Notes: generated by a model from the sequence alone, not told the origin. A stretch of 64,000 nt of DNA from Pseudomonadota bacterium (GCA_021325025.1 JAJPHZ010000038.1:1-64000); one strand, 5' to 3'. Numbered from the stretch's first letter, positions 1 through 8,519 are shown. Translations and numbers: made by a program.

Positions 1-105
1 GTCGAAGAACTTGTTGGGGAACAGCAAAGCGGTGTAACCGTAGCGGTCGCCTTCCGCGGCCGGATAGGTCGACATCGGTTGCTCGGTGAAATACATCAAA
101 TGCAT
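1..105 (-). CDS. LLM-class flavin/F420-dependent oxidoreductase, N-terminus only (partial)
   Basis: Reading leftwards from an ATG at 105, 35 codons run off the window edge. The peptide begins MHLMYFTEQPMSTYP and ends ALLFPNKFFD, a typical opening of the luciferase-like (LLM) oxidoreductases common in Binatota, actinobacterial and deltaproteobacterial genomes. A strong ribosome binding site (GAGGAGG-like, 111-119 on the opposite strand) lies just upstream. Family members use reduced FMN or F420 as cosubstrate; which one cannot be told from 35 residues, but a CofC-like F420 biosynthesis gene and a second LLM gene lie in the same window. It diverges from the CBS protein to its right. Confidence 0.72.
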   Translation of the reverse strand, partial: MHLMYFTEQPMSTYPAAEGDRYGYTALLFPNKFFD

Positions 106-330
106 CGTTGCGCCTCCTCAATCGGGTCCTCGCGTGACCCGCCGTGGCAATCCGTTTGGGATTTGCCCGGTTTCGATTTGCACATCAATAGCAGAATCCT
201 GAACACTTGTCTCCATTGGCGGGGATTTTCTCCCGGCCTACCCGGCGGCCGCCATTTGCGGCTGATGTGCTTTGGGCCTAAGATTAACACACCGGCGACA
301 CCCGCATCCTCCGAAAAGGAGAGGCAGTTT

Positions 331-858
331 ATGGCTCTTGCCGACGAGGATATCGAGCGCCTATTCGACGAGGAATGCCCCGGGCCGGTGGACCTGGGCT
401 CGGTGCTGGTCAACGACCCGATCAGCAACGCCGCTCACCATCCAGCCATCGTGCTCGACGCCGCCACGACGTTGGCCGAGGCACTGAGCAAGATGCGCGA
501 AGCCGGACGCGGCGCCGTCTTGGTGGTCGAGGAAGGGCGCCTGGCCGGCATCTTCACCGAGCGCGATGTGCTGCTGCGCGTCGCCGGCTTTGCGCTCGAC
601 GCCGCCAGGACCACCGTGGGCGAACTGATGACGCCACAGCCGCAAACCCTGCCGGCGGATTCCAGCGTGGCCTTTGCGCTCAACAAGATGGTGGTCGAGG
701 GCTACCGCCATATCCCGCTGGTCGACGAGCAGGGGCGTCCGACCGGGATGGTATCGATGCGCGACCTGATCGATTACCTGTGCGATTTCTTCAGCAAGGA
801 CATCCTCAACCTGCCGCCCGACCCGGGCACAAGCTTCCGCAGTCGCGACGGCGCCTGA
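331..858 (+). CDS. CBS-domain pair protein
   Basis: A 175-residue protein made of two CBS domains, at about residues 38-95 and 103-160. The two repeats share the pattern 'gavlVve.grlaGIfTErDvl' and 'iPLVde.GrptGmvSmRDli'. Such Bateman modules bind adenosyl ligands (AMP, ATP, NAD or SAM) and act as stand-alone energy sensors or regulators; the partner is not evident here. I start at the ATG at 331 because AAAGGAGAGG (315-324) sits in front of it. An in-frame upstream extension to 79 has no family similarity and would run into the divergent gene. The last gene of the phage-type island faces it tail to tail 67 bp away. Confidence 0.85.
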   Translation: MALADEDIERLFDEECPGPVDLGSVLVNDPISNAAHHPAIVLDAATTLAEALSKMREAGRGAVLVVEEGRLAGIFTERDVLLRVAGFALDAARTTVGELMTPQPQTLPADSSVAFALNKMVVEGYRHIPLVDEQGRPTGMVSMRDLIDYLCDFFSKDILNLPPDPGTSFRSRDGA

Positions 859-925
859 GGGCACAGCGGCGCAATCCACGATACCCCGACGGCCATCGAG
901 CTGTCGCCGGCGTAAATCGCAGCGC

Positions 926-2017
926 CTAGCGCGTGGTGCGGAACAGCGCGGCCAGGTCGCCGCCGTTTTTCTCGACGTAGCGTTCGTACGCCTCGTCGTC
1001 CATCTCGGCGATGTCCTCCAGCGTCAGCGGAGTGTCGGCGGGACGCGAGGCGAGCGCCTGCAGGCTGGTGGAGGCGGCCTTCTTGCGCTGCAGGTCGCGG
1101 ATGCGGTCCGCCGCGCTGCTTCCTGCACCGCCGCCCGCCGCCTCGGCGTTCGGCGCCGCCGACGGCTTGTAGCCCCACTGCTCGGAGAGCTCATAGGCCA
1201 CCGTCGCCGGATTGCGGCCCTGGCGAATCGCGCCCGCCACCAGCATCGACGCCTCGTTGGCGATGATCTGGGCGCGCTCGGCCGCGTCGCCGTAGCCCAT
1301 CAGCTCCAGTTCGCGATTGCGCCGCTCGCGCAGGAAGTGGATGCGATCGTAGTAGTCGGGATGGCCGGCATGCACGAACTGCTGCTCCAGCCCGGTGAGC
1401 ATCGCCTGATGTTGCGCGGCCTGGGCCTGCGCCGCGCTCAGTTGCTGCTGCTGATGCAGCGCCTCGAGCGCACGGCGATGTTGCCGGAGCTCCCATTGGT
1501 AATGCGCCTCGGGGTCGGCCTTGGGGTCGGGTTCGGGGTCGTGCACGACACGCGCCGCGCCGGCCGCGTCGAGCGCCGCGCGCTCCTGGATCTGGCGCAG
1601 CCGCTGCGTGGCCCGGTTCCATTTCTCCTCGTGCTCGGCCAGCTTGCGCGTCAGCTCCTCGAGGTTGCGTTTGAGCGCGCGATTTTCCTGCCGTTCCTTG
1701 ACCAACGACCACGCGGGAACGCTGTCGTTGGGCCCCATCCTGCGCACCTGCTCGTCTGACAGCGCCTCGCGTGAGTCTTCTTCGTGCCCCTCCTCCGCCG
1801 ACCGCCCGGCGTCTTTTGCGCGGCTATCCGGTGCGGGCTGCGCACCGGCAAACGCCTCGCCGCGCTCCGTACCTTGGGGAGCTTCAGCATTGCCCGCCGC
1901 CAGCGCCGCTTCCTCGGCAGGGTCAAGCAACTCCTGGTCCTCTCCAAATGCGGTTACATCGGCGGCCTCGAACTGGTCGGTCGCCGTCCGCTCGGCGCCC
2001 TTTTTCCTCATCGCCAT
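926..2017 (-). CDS. Phage scaffold-like coiled-coil protein
   Basis: A 363-residue, very charged protein rich in Ala, Glu, Gln and Arg. The N-terminal third is acidic and probably disordered. A long heptad-rich helix (about residues 105-215, with runs such as ENRALKRNLEELTRKLAEHE) follows, then a compact region around 'AGHPDYYDRIHFLRERRN'. This is the build of scaffold or coil-containing proteins encoded after the portal in P22-like phages. The ATG at 2017 is chosen because GAGG lies 7 bases upstream; a GTG at 2023 is possible. It is the last gene of the island. The capsid gene that normally follows a scaffold gene is absent, and the CBS gene ends 67 bp further on. The function is inferred from context and shape, not from a specific motif. 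Confidence 0.55.
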   Translation of the reverse strand: MAMRKKGAERTATDQFEAADVTAFGEDQELLDPAEEAALAAGNAEAPQGTERGEAFAGAQPAPDSRAKDAGRSAEEGHEEDSREALSDEQVRRMGPNDSVPAWSLVKERQENRALKRNLEELTRKLAEHEEKWNRATQRLRQIQERAALDAAGAARVVHDPEPDPKADPEAHYQWELRQHRRALEALHQQQQLSAAQAQAAQHQAMLTGLEQQFVHAGHPDYYDRIHFLRERRNRELELMGYGDAAERAQIIANEASMLVAGAIRQGRNPATVAYELSEQWGYKPSAAPNAEAAGGGAGSSAADRIRDLQRKKAASTSLQALASRPADTPLTLEDIAEMDDEAYERYVEKNGGDLAALFRTTR

Positions 2018-2055
2018 CTCCACACCTCATTTCTGCCGAGGCGCGCCGCGCGGCC

Positions 2056-2448
2056 TTACAGCCGTGCGATCGCGCGGTCATACTCTTGCCAATCAACCCC
2101 CAGCTCTCGTGCAACGATTCGCTCCACGCGCTCGGCAAACCGATGCTCGCGTCGGTAGGGCGCACGCACCGACGCGCCAGGTTCCTCGGACTGGCCTTTG
2201 CGCCGGTTGATCTCGTACTCGATATCGAAGCGCGTGATGCGGGCAAACGGGATTTGCCGCCATTCGCACAGGAACGCCTCGATCAGCTCGTGCAGCGCGA
2301 CCAGGAATTCATGGCGCCGATCGCGCATCCGCGACACCCGGATTTCAAGCGTCGCACCGCCGCACTCATCCGCATCGCGCCAGTAATTGCCCACCGTGGC
2401 GTATTCCTGGAAATCATGCGGGATGGTCTTGATCCGCACGTTCAGCAT
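2056..2448 (-). CDS. Small phage-associated protein with HELIE motif
   Basis: A 130-residue protein beginning MLNVRIKTIPHDFQ and containing VGNYW followed by 'FLVALHELIEAFLC'. The HELIE helix resembles the HExxH/HExxE helix of small metallopeptidases and of anti-repressor-like phage proteins, but a third metal ligand cannot be assigned, so enzymatic activity is unproven. I start at 2448, where the protein becomes well ordered; an upstream ATG at 2493 overlaps the ATP-grasp stop codon (TGATG) and would add 15 residues through translational coupling. It lies between the ATP-grasp and scaffold-like genes of the island. I recall similar proteins in uncharacterised phage cassettes, but cannot name a family. 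Confidence 0.6.
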   Translation of the reverse strand: MLNVRIKTIPHDFQEYATVGNYWRDADECGGATLEIRVSRMRDRRHEFLVALHELIEAFLCEWRQIPFARITRFDIEYEINRRKGQSEEPGASVRAPYRREHRFAERVERIVARELGVDWQEYDRAIARL

Positions 2449-2492
2449 CGCCCACCCCCGCCTGCCTGCGGACGGCCCCTTCGCGCGCGGCA

Positions 2493-3740
2493 TCACCAGT
2501 CGATGCCGAACTCGCGTCCCTGCGCGACTGCTTCCATCGCTGCGTTGAGCGCGTTGCGGTCGAACTCCAGTTCCAGTCCCGCCACGGCTTCGGCATGCTC
2601 AAGCGCGGCGCCAACCGCGTCCTCGAGCGAATCGCCCAGGCCGATGGCGGCGCCGACCTCGCGAATTCCCAACGGCGCCGCATAGTCACGGCCGTCAATC
2701 CGGCAGTGCCCATGGACCTTGATGAACCGGCTCACCGAGCGGGGAATATCCAGGGCCAGAAAATGCTCGCGCGCCCACTCCGAGCGCAGGACGATCTCCG
2801 CCGCATAGGCGGCGGCGGGCCGCAGTTGGGCAACCTCGCCGTTGGCCCCCGCCCAGATCAGCTCGTCCCAGTTGCTGAACAACTCGATATACGCCTCCGA
2901 CGGCGGCGAGCCGGCGCGCATCGCCGGATCCATCAAGTAGGGCTGGCGGTCGGCTCCCACTCTGACTTCGGTGGAATAAAAGCTGCGGCATCCAAGCGCC
3001 GCCATCGCCGGCGCCAGCCGGGCATTGACTTCGCGCAGCGCCGCCGGCAGCTCGTGGTAATCCACCACCTTGCCGACATACCCCGCGTCCTTGGCCTCGT
3101 AGCCGAACGACGCGAGCGCCGGAAAGCGCCCGTCGATACAGGCGCCGTCGTAGCCGGTTTCCACCCCCTCGATCGGATCCTCGACCACGAACACCGTGGA
3201 AGACTGCCGCGGGCCGAGCCGGCTGGCCAGGTCGTCGAGCAGGGGCTGCGTCACCACCCAGTTGCGGTTGCGAAAGGTTTCCACATCGCCGCGGAAGACG
3301 TTGCCCTTGACGTATACGCCAGGATTGTCCTTGAGATAGGCGCGCAGCGCCTCGATTCCGGTGACGATCTCATATCGTCCCACCGGCAGCCCGGCGCTTT
3401 TCATCACCGTCTTGAGCTCGTCGCGATACAGCTCAAGGAGCTCGGCGTGTCCGGAGCCCCACACCCGTTTGCCCTGGCGGCGCAGGTACTGCTGCTCGCC
3501 GCCGAAGTAGGTATCGGGAAATACAATCAGGTCGGCGTCATCAATATATTCCCACGCATTGGATATGCGCTCGATACCGTCGATTCCGGCGCCGATATTG
3601 AAACGCTCCGAGACCGGAAACGCCGAGCGCCATCCGTTGCAGTAGTAAAGCACGCGGCCAAAGGATTCAGCGAGCTTCTCGGCGATATGCACATACAAAC
3701 CCTGGTCGATCACCAGAACGGTGCGGTTGGACAAATCCAT
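2493..3740 (-). CDS. ATP-grasp domain protein of phage-type island
   Basis: A 415-residue protein. After a Rossmann-like N-terminus (VLVIDQGLYVHIAEKLAESF) comes an ATP-grasp-like core (about residues 110-300). The core has a lysine-bearing strand (GVYVKGNVFRGD) and a C-terminal acidic/asparagine-poor metal site around 'STEVRV...PYLMDPAMRAGSP'. ATP-grasp enzymes join a carboxylate to an amine or thiol through an acyl-phosphate, or phosphorylate small molecules; the substrate here is unknown. The terminal Asp-x-x-x-R arrangement resembles PurD/carbamoyl-phosphate-synthase-like members. It lies 44 bp behind the papain-family peptidase gene and is coupled to the next gene. ATP-grasp genes are seen occasionally in phage structural operons, where they are suspected of modifying particle or host molecules. 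Confidence 0.72.
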   Translation of the reverse strand: MDLSNRTVLVIDQGLYVHIAEKLAESFGRVLYYCNGWRSAFPVSERFNIGAGIDGIERISNAWEYIDDADLIVFPDTYFGGEQQYLRRQGKRVWGSGHAELLELYRDELKTVMKSAGLPVGRYEIVTGIEALRAYLKDNPGVYVKGNVFRGDVETFRNRNWVVTQPLLDDLASRLGPRQSSTVFVVEDPIEGVETGYDGACIDGRFPALASFGYEAKDAGYVGKVVDYHELPAALREVNARLAPAMAALGCRSFYSTEVRVGADRQPYLMDPAMRAGSPPSEAYIELFSNWDELIWAGANGEVAQLRPAAAYAAEIVLRSEWAREHFLALDIPRSVSRFIKVHGHCRIDGRDYAAPLGIREVGAAIGLGDSLEDAVGAALEHAEAVAGLELEFDRNALNAAMEAVAQGREFGIDW

Positions 3741-3784
3741 CGGCGATTATTTCCTGACGTCGCTGCGCGACAAGCCGCCGCCGT

Positions 3785-4534
3785 TTAGGCGTAGCGGCGC
3801 AGGGTCCAGAAGTCGGCAGCCAGCTGCGGATTGGTCACGTACTCATAGGGCATCGTGAAGTACCCGTCCATGCCCCAGTGTGCGCCCCACGAATTGCGCA
3901 CCACAAAACGCCCCGCGCCTTCGTCGTATCCCACCGCCATCACGGCATGTCCGCCGAGCACGGCTTCGTTGGAAGCGGGCAGGTCAAGCACGCCGCTTTT
4001 GGCCACCTGCTCGCTCTCGAAAGCTTCGTACACGGTAAAGCCGAAGACGAACGGATAGCCGGCCGCCAGGCACGCCTTGAGCGCCTCCACCGCCTGGGGC
4101 AGACGGAAGTAGTTGCACGCCAGGTCGCGCCGGGCCTCCTGGTAACAGACGGTCTCAGGCTTGACGAACAGCAGGCCCTGCTCGTACGGCCATTGAATCT
4201 CGGGACAGGCGCCGATACTGGCCACGCTCTTGCATCCGTCGCGCAGCTCCGCGCCGCTGTCCGAATCGACCGTCCCCTCCATCGCGCGTTCGTTGTAATA
4301 GATAAACAGGCGCGAGGGCGTGAACGGCTCGCGCCTTTCCCTGATCAAATCGAACTCCAGCGCTCCGGCGATAGCGTTGGCCGTGCATGATCCGATCTGA
4401 CCCTGGTCGTACACCACGGGGCAGTTGGGCCGCAGGTCAACCCTTTCGGGCAGCCTGGAGAGCGCCGGATGCAGCGTCAGGTCGCGCGCGTCAGGCAGGT
4501 CGCGCTTCCATCCATAACGTTGAATCTTCTTCAC
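3785..4534 (-). CDS. Papain-family (C1A) cysteine peptidase
   Basis: A 249-residue C1-family peptidase with all catalytic landmarks. Gln44 and Cys50 lie in DQGQIGSCTANA, the histidine in GGHAVMAVGYD, and the asparagine in RNSWGAHWGMDGYF. There is no signal peptide and no long inhibitory propeptide; only about 30 residues precede the 'LPERVDLR' start of the mature-like fold, so the enzyme should act in the cytoplasm or in a particle. The GTG at 4534 is chosen because GGAGG lies five bases upstream; a GTG at 4546 has no such site. It sits between the glycosyltransferase and ATP-grasp genes. Intact catalytic residues in an otherwise incomplete phage island suggest it is still under selection. 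A capsid-maturation or lysis role is only inference. Confidence 0.86.
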   Translation of the reverse strand: MKKIQRYGWKRDLPDARDLTLHPALSRLPERVDLRPNCPVVYDQGQIGSCTANAIAGALEFDLIRERREPFTPSRLFIYYNERAMEGTVDSDSGAELRDGCKSVASIGACPEIQWPYEQGLLFVKPETVCYQEARRDLACNYFRLPQAVEALKACLAAGYPFVFGFTVYEAFESEQVAKSGVLDLPASNEAVLGGHAVMAVGYDEGAGRFVVRNSWGAHWGMDGYFTMPYEYVTNPQLAADFWTLRRYA

Positions 4535-4571
4535 CGCTTCCTCCACCGTTTAATTGTTCACCCGGGCGTCA

Positions 4572-5546
4572 TCACAATGAGTTGATATCCTCGTTGCGCT
4601 GGCGGAAATACAGGTCGAGGTCATGCTGCAGCCCGGGCTTGTTGCCGGCCAGCTCAAGGACGCCCCACGAATTGCGCTTGATGTCGAGGTCGGGATCGAA
4701 CTGATGCTCAATCATTATCTGCCACCGATCGACGTACTTGCGATCCGGTTTTCGGCCATGAAATAGATGTTCAATCGTTCCCGGCACAAAGCCCATGTTG
4801 AAGTTCACGTGATGCACCGCGCGGTCCTGCCAGCGCTTGAGATGCTTCCAGTACGAGGGCGTCACACCCCGCCTGTTCCCCGGCAGTCCAGGAACCGAGT
4901 ACGCGGCGCGTCCGATCAATGCGTAGGCCATGTGATGGTCGCCCGAGCCCATCACCGCCAGCTCGAACAGGCCGCCGAGCCATTCATAGGCGTCGCGCGT
5001 GCACGCCCATACGTATCCGGGATGCGGATACTCGTACGGACCGCCGGTAAACTTCCACCACACCGGCCCGCGCGGGCACACCGCGTTGGCTCCGCGCGTC
5101 CACCATTGATGGCAGAATGATTTGTAGGCCTGGATGTGCTCATCGTTGGGTCCGAGGTCGTAGGCGTCGGTCCACGGCTGCACCACTTCATACTGCTGCA
5201 GCGCGTGCAGCGTTTCGATCGCCCAGTTCGGTTTGCGGAACCGGACGTCGCCGTCGCACCAGCACAGGTAGCGCCAGTCCGGGAATCTGCGCGCGATGTC
5301 CTGAACGCCGAGATTGATCAGGCACTCCTTGTTCCACAGCAGGGTTTTGGCGCGGACCCCGACATGACTGATTCCCCTCACATCCGCCAGTTCAAACGGC
5401 CGCTCGCCATACTGGCATTCCACCACGGTCAGCTTCACGCCCGCCTCCTGCATTCCGCGCATGAATATCTCGAACAGGCGCATCCGGCTTTTCCATCGCA
5501 CCGGATTGGCTACTACGCTGACCACGTGGAGCATGCCCGCGTCCAT
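4572..5546 (-). CDS. GT-A-like glycosyltransferase of phage-type island
   Basis: A 324-residue protein with a nucleotide-sugar transferase look. The N-terminal strand MLHVVSVVANPVRW is followed by helix/strand repeats, then 'WRYLCWCDGDVRF' with a DGD (Asp98-Gly-Asp100) that matches the metal-binding DxD of GT-A folds. An aromatic-rich acceptor half contains GPVWWKFTGGPYEYP and GSGDHHMAY. I recall this family from uncharacterised tailed-phage and prophage genomes, usually near portal or capsid genes; its acceptor is unknown. The ATG at 5546 is preceded by AGGAGAGCG; the longer frame to 5675 overlaps the upstream gene. No signal peptide or membrane segment is seen. Confidence 0.68.
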   Translation of the reverse strand: MDAGMLHVVSVVANPVRWKSRMRLFEIFMRGMQEAGVKLTVVECQYGERPFELADVRGISHVGVRAKTLLWNKECLINLGVQDIARRFPDWRYLCWCDGDVRFRKPNWAIETLHALQQYEVVQPWTDAYDLGPNDEHIQAYKSFCHQWWTRGANAVCPRGPVWWKFTGGPYEYPHPGYVWACTRDAYEWLGGLFELAVMGSGDHHMAYALIGRAAYSVPGLPGNRRGVTPSYWKHLKRWQDRAVHHVNFNMGFVPGTIEHLFHGRKPDRKYVDRWQIMIEHQFDPDLDIKRNSWGVLELAGNKPGLQHDLDLYFRQRNEDINSL

Positions 5547-5577
5547 TTTTCGCTCTCCTGCTGCCACCGGGCGCCGC

Positions 5578-5907
5578 TTAGCGCTCCTTGCCGAGCTCCT
5601 TGCGAATCGCCTTGCGCAGGTCTTCATCCACGCATCCGATTCGCATCCCGCTGGCGTGCAGGTACTTGTACGCAATCGCGCGTTCGGCCTCGCCCAGATT
5701 GCCGATCACCTCCGCCACCTTGTCTTCATGCGCCTTGAGCGCGGCGGCGAAAGGATCGGCAGCAGCATCGGCCGCCGTTTGTGCCGCGGCCGGTTGTGCG
5801 CCCGGGTTGCCATAGGGCGGAAACCACAGCGCCGCCAGCGGCAGATGATTATGCAGCGCCGCCTGATGATGAGGAGACCCACACCTCGCACATACATTTG
5901 TACCCAT
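5578..5907 (-). CDS. Small Cys/His protein downstream of portal gene
   Basis: A 109-residue protein beginning MGTNVCARCGSPHHQ. A single CxxC followed by HH and H-x-H suggests a small zinc site. A Pro/Ala linker follows, and then a helical C-terminal half with 'LGEAERAIAYKYLHASG' and 'EDLRKAIRKELGKER'. I know of no named family. The start at 5907 has GAGAG about ten bases upstream, whereas the ATG at 5943 is preceded by the anti-SD-like CCCTCC. It lies between the portal gene and the glycosyltransferase gene in the same orientation. Small zinc proteins in this position are sometimes head-completion or regulatory proteins, but nothing in the sequence proves that. Confidence 0.55.
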   Translation of the reverse strand: MGTNVCARCGSPHHQAALHNHLPLAALWFPPYGNPGAQPAAAQTAADAAADPFAAALKAHEDKVAEVIGNLGEAERAIAYKYLHASGMRIGCVDEDLRKAIRKELGKER

Positions 5908-5981
5908 CGGAATTTTTCTCTCTGTTTTCTGTCTTTCTGTCATCCGAAGGAGGGCAGGGTCTTGGGGCGAGGTCGGCCGAT

Positions 5982-7961
5982 TTATCCTTGATGCTGCGCC
6001 TGCCGCGCCTGGCGCAAGGCACTCAGCGCCAGGCCAAGTTGCTTGAGCCGCGACTCGGCATCGAGTGCGCGCGCCCGCGCCCGCGCCAAATCGGCGGCCG
6101 CGCTCTTTTGCGCCACCGACGCCTGCACCTCGGCCGCAGACTTCACGCCCGCCGGCTGCGCCGCGCCCTGGGCCGCCGCCGTCATCCGGCTGCTGAGCTG
6201 CTGCTTGAGCTTGGCCGCGATCGACGCCGGCAAGGGGCTGTAGTCCAGAATCTCGGGCAGGAAGGCGTTGGCCTTGATCAGCATCGGGATGATTGGCGCC
6301 ATCTTCTCCCAGAAAACTTCCTTGGCGTTGGGCGATTTGGCGGGTTCGTCGATCACCAAATCGTAGTCAACCGGCAGATGTTCGCGCAGCAGCGGAATCG
6401 CACGCGAGTTGTACGGCCCGCCCAGCCGCACCAGCCGCCCGTCGGCGACGTAGTTGCGAATGAACTCGAACACGCAGCGCGCCTCCTCGCGCAGATAGCG
6501 GGTCAGCGCGCTGAAATAACCGGCGTTGATGGTCATCCCCTGGATCTGGCGCTGACGCTGCGCCACGCCCGGCACATCGCCGGTGGTCGCGCCCAGCAGC
6601 TCGGGGTTGATGCCCGACACGCCGCCCAGCGCGTCGATGCACCACTTGAGCATCATGAAGGTGCCTTCGGGCAGCGCCGGACGGCTGCGCTCCTGGATCC
6701 GCGGCCGCTCGCCCGACAGCGCGCCATCCTCCAGCAGGATCAGCGCGCTTGGATTGGCCCAGTCCTGCTCGGCGCGCACCGGATCGGCAAACGCGGTCGC
6801 CTCGGCCAGCAGGCCGCCCTTGGCGTTGCTGTTGATGATATGCAGGGTCTGGCTGAAGAACTTGTTGGCAAAGCGCTGCGGATCCATCAGCACGTGCAGC
6901 AATCCGCGCCATACCTTGTCGTGCGCGTCAAACCCGCCCGTCATCGGCTTGTAGGTAAAACCTACTCCTTGCACGGGGAGCGGACTTGACTCAAGCTCGA
7001 TCGGACCGGCAGTGAAACAGCGCCGGTAAACCCGCCGCTCCTGCCGTACATAAGGGATGACCGCACCATCGCTCCCGGTCGCTTGCGCGGCGGCCGCCGT
7101 ATCGCGGTCGACGAACATCACCCCGGCGCTCTCCATGCGGCGGCGCAGCGTGTCGAACTGCGCCTGATCGAGCTCCCTGACCTGATTGGTCTGCGGGTCG
7201 GCCAGCCGGTAGACCGGCTCCACCTCATAGTACTGGTATTCGACCACCCGCACGTAGCCGGCAGCCGGACCGCCGGGGATTATCGTTTGATTCTCGGGCT
7301 GGTACTCGATCGGGGTGGCGTGCTCGACGAGGTCAGGCTCGTCCTGCGGACGGTCCTGGCGCATAAACTCGGCCACCTTCAGTTCGCGCTCCTTGCCGGG
7401 CCAGCGCCGGCAGGCGTCGCGCAGCGGGATTTCCTCTTCGCAGGCGACCCAGCGCGCATCCTCCAGATTCTGCTTGCGCGCGGCGGGGTCCCAATGCATC
7501 TTCATGCCGTCGACGCGCTCGAGCACGATCTTGCCGTCGGCGCTTACCTCCATGTCCAGCCGGCAGTTGGTCCAACCCATGCCCCGCACCAGCATGTCCT
7601 CGAACGCCTGGGAGCGCTCTTCGGGGCCGTTGCAGCCGTCGATCACGGAACTGTAAACCGCCGAACTCAGCTCTCCCAGCGCATTAGCCAGCTCGGCCTG
7701 CGGCATGCGCGGCACGAACACCACTTCCTGGCGGTTATACTTCTCGCTGCCGGCGACGATACGGATATACTTTTGCGCGAAGTTGAAGACGGCGGTGGGA
7801 CGGTCCTCCTCATTGAGGCGGGCTTCGTCCGCCGGATGCCATTGGCGGCCGGACAGGAAGCGATCCGCCTCGCGCGCCTCCCGCCGCCATCGCGCCACGC
7901 TTTGCGCCGCCATCGCCAGATCGCGCGCCACCCGGGCTGCGAGCTCGCTGCCCGCAACCAT
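5982..7961 (-). CDS. P22-like phage portal protein
   Basis: A 659-residue protein with the features of P22-type portals. The N-terminal 'DRPTAVFNFAQKYIRIVAG' is followed by 'EKYNRQEVVFVPR'. The central clip/wing region contains 'GMGWTNCRLDMEV' and 'WDPAARKQNLEDARWV', and the stem-like region contains 'DPQRFANKFFSQTLHI'. A Gln/Ala-rich coiled-coil tail ends in ALRQARQAQHQG. Portal proteins form the dodecameric ring through which DNA enters and leaves the capsid. I start at the ATG at 7961, which has GGAGG six bases upstream; a GTG at 8057 would add 32 residues but has no clear binding site. It is the first gene of the leftward island. No terminase gene lies upstream, which is odd for a functional phage. 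Confidence 0.82.
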   Translation of the reverse strand: MVAGSELAARVARDLAMAAQSVARWRREAREADRFLSGRQWHPADEARLNEEDRPTAVFNFAQKYIRIVAGSEKYNRQEVVFVPRMPQAELANALGELSSAVYSSVIDGCNGPEERSQAFEDMLVRGMGWTNCRLDMEVSADGKIVLERVDGMKMHWDPAARKQNLEDARWVACEEEIPLRDACRRWPGKERELKVAEFMRQDRPQDEPDLVEHATPIEYQPENQTIIPGGPAAGYVRVVEYQYYEVEPVYRLADPQTNQVRELDQAQFDTLRRRMESAGVMFVDRDTAAAAQATGSDGAVIPYVRQERRVYRRCFTAGPIELESSPLPVQGVGFTYKPMTGGFDAHDKVWRGLLHVLMDPQRFANKFFSQTLHIINSNAKGGLLAEATAFADPVRAEQDWANPSALILLEDGALSGERPRIQERSRPALPEGTFMMLKWCIDALGGVSGINPELLGATTGDVPGVAQRQRQIQGMTINAGYFSALTRYLREEARCVFEFIRNYVADGRLVRLGGPYNSRAIPLLREHLPVDYDLVIDEPAKSPNAKEVFWEKMAPIIPMLIKANAFLPEILDYSPLPASIAAKLKQQLSSRMTAAAQGAAQPAGVKSAAEVQASVAQKSAAADLARARARALDAESRLKQLGLALSALRQARQAQHQG

Positions 7962-8351
7962 CCCCGCCTCCCCGCCCCGTTCCTCCGCCTCCACGCCAAC
8001 TCCCTCGCCGTATAGATAATCCGCGCCCACCGGACCGCGATGGGTTTGCCGCGGCACGATTACTTTCGGCAGTTAAGTAGAAATCCTGAACGATTATTGG
8101 AACTGAGTACTAACTAAAATATCATGTCCAAAACCCGCCGCGCCAGTCTGCTTTGGCGATCATGGCCGCGCCTATTCGCAGCGGGTGGACCTGATTTCCA
8201 AACGCCCGGCTGCGCGGAAATTGGATGGGAGCGGGCGGGCGATGCTATACTCGATTGAATCCATCAAAATGCTTGTGGTCGATGACGCCATCCGGAACCC
8301 GGCGTGATTTGCGATAACGCTATTGCCCGGCGGATGGCATTGAGGTGTGGT

Positions 8352-8519
8352 GTGAAACTGCTCAGCTGCATCTTTCTTCTGGCGAGTATGGGGTTTTTGT
8401 GCGCCTCGTTCGTGGCCGGACTGGGCTACGGACAATGGACGGTCGCTGCGGTTACTGGCCTGTGGTCCCTATGCACGGGCCTCTACGCGGCCGATGCGGC
8501 CGCAGGCGCCGAGGACTAA
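8352..8519 (+). CDS. Very small membrane protein (hypothetical)
   Basis: A 55-residue peptide, VKLLSCIFLLASMGFLCASF followed by a second hydrophobic stretch (WTVAAVTGLWSLCTGLYAA) and a short acidic tail (AGAED). Two membrane helices with a hairpin topology are predicted by eye. The GTG at 8352 is preceded by GAGGTG (8342-8347), which makes translation plausible. An in-frame ATG at 8334 would add six residues. There is no recognisable family. It diverges from the portal gene, with about 390 bp between them. Confidence 0.38.
   Translation: MKLLSCIFLLASMGFLCASFVAGLGYGQWTVAAVTGLWSLCTGLYAADAAAGAED

Noticed and set aside
195..8091. 10-base direct repeat AATCCTGAAC at 195-204 and 8082-8091 flanking the phage-type island, considered as attachment sites
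   Set aside because: Ten bases between two spans of about 250 bp is not far from chance, the surrounding bases differ and no integrase or tRNA is present.
8058..8351. AT-rich stretch upstream of the portal gene as promoter
   Set aside because: No pair of boxes at good spacing; only AT richness supports it.
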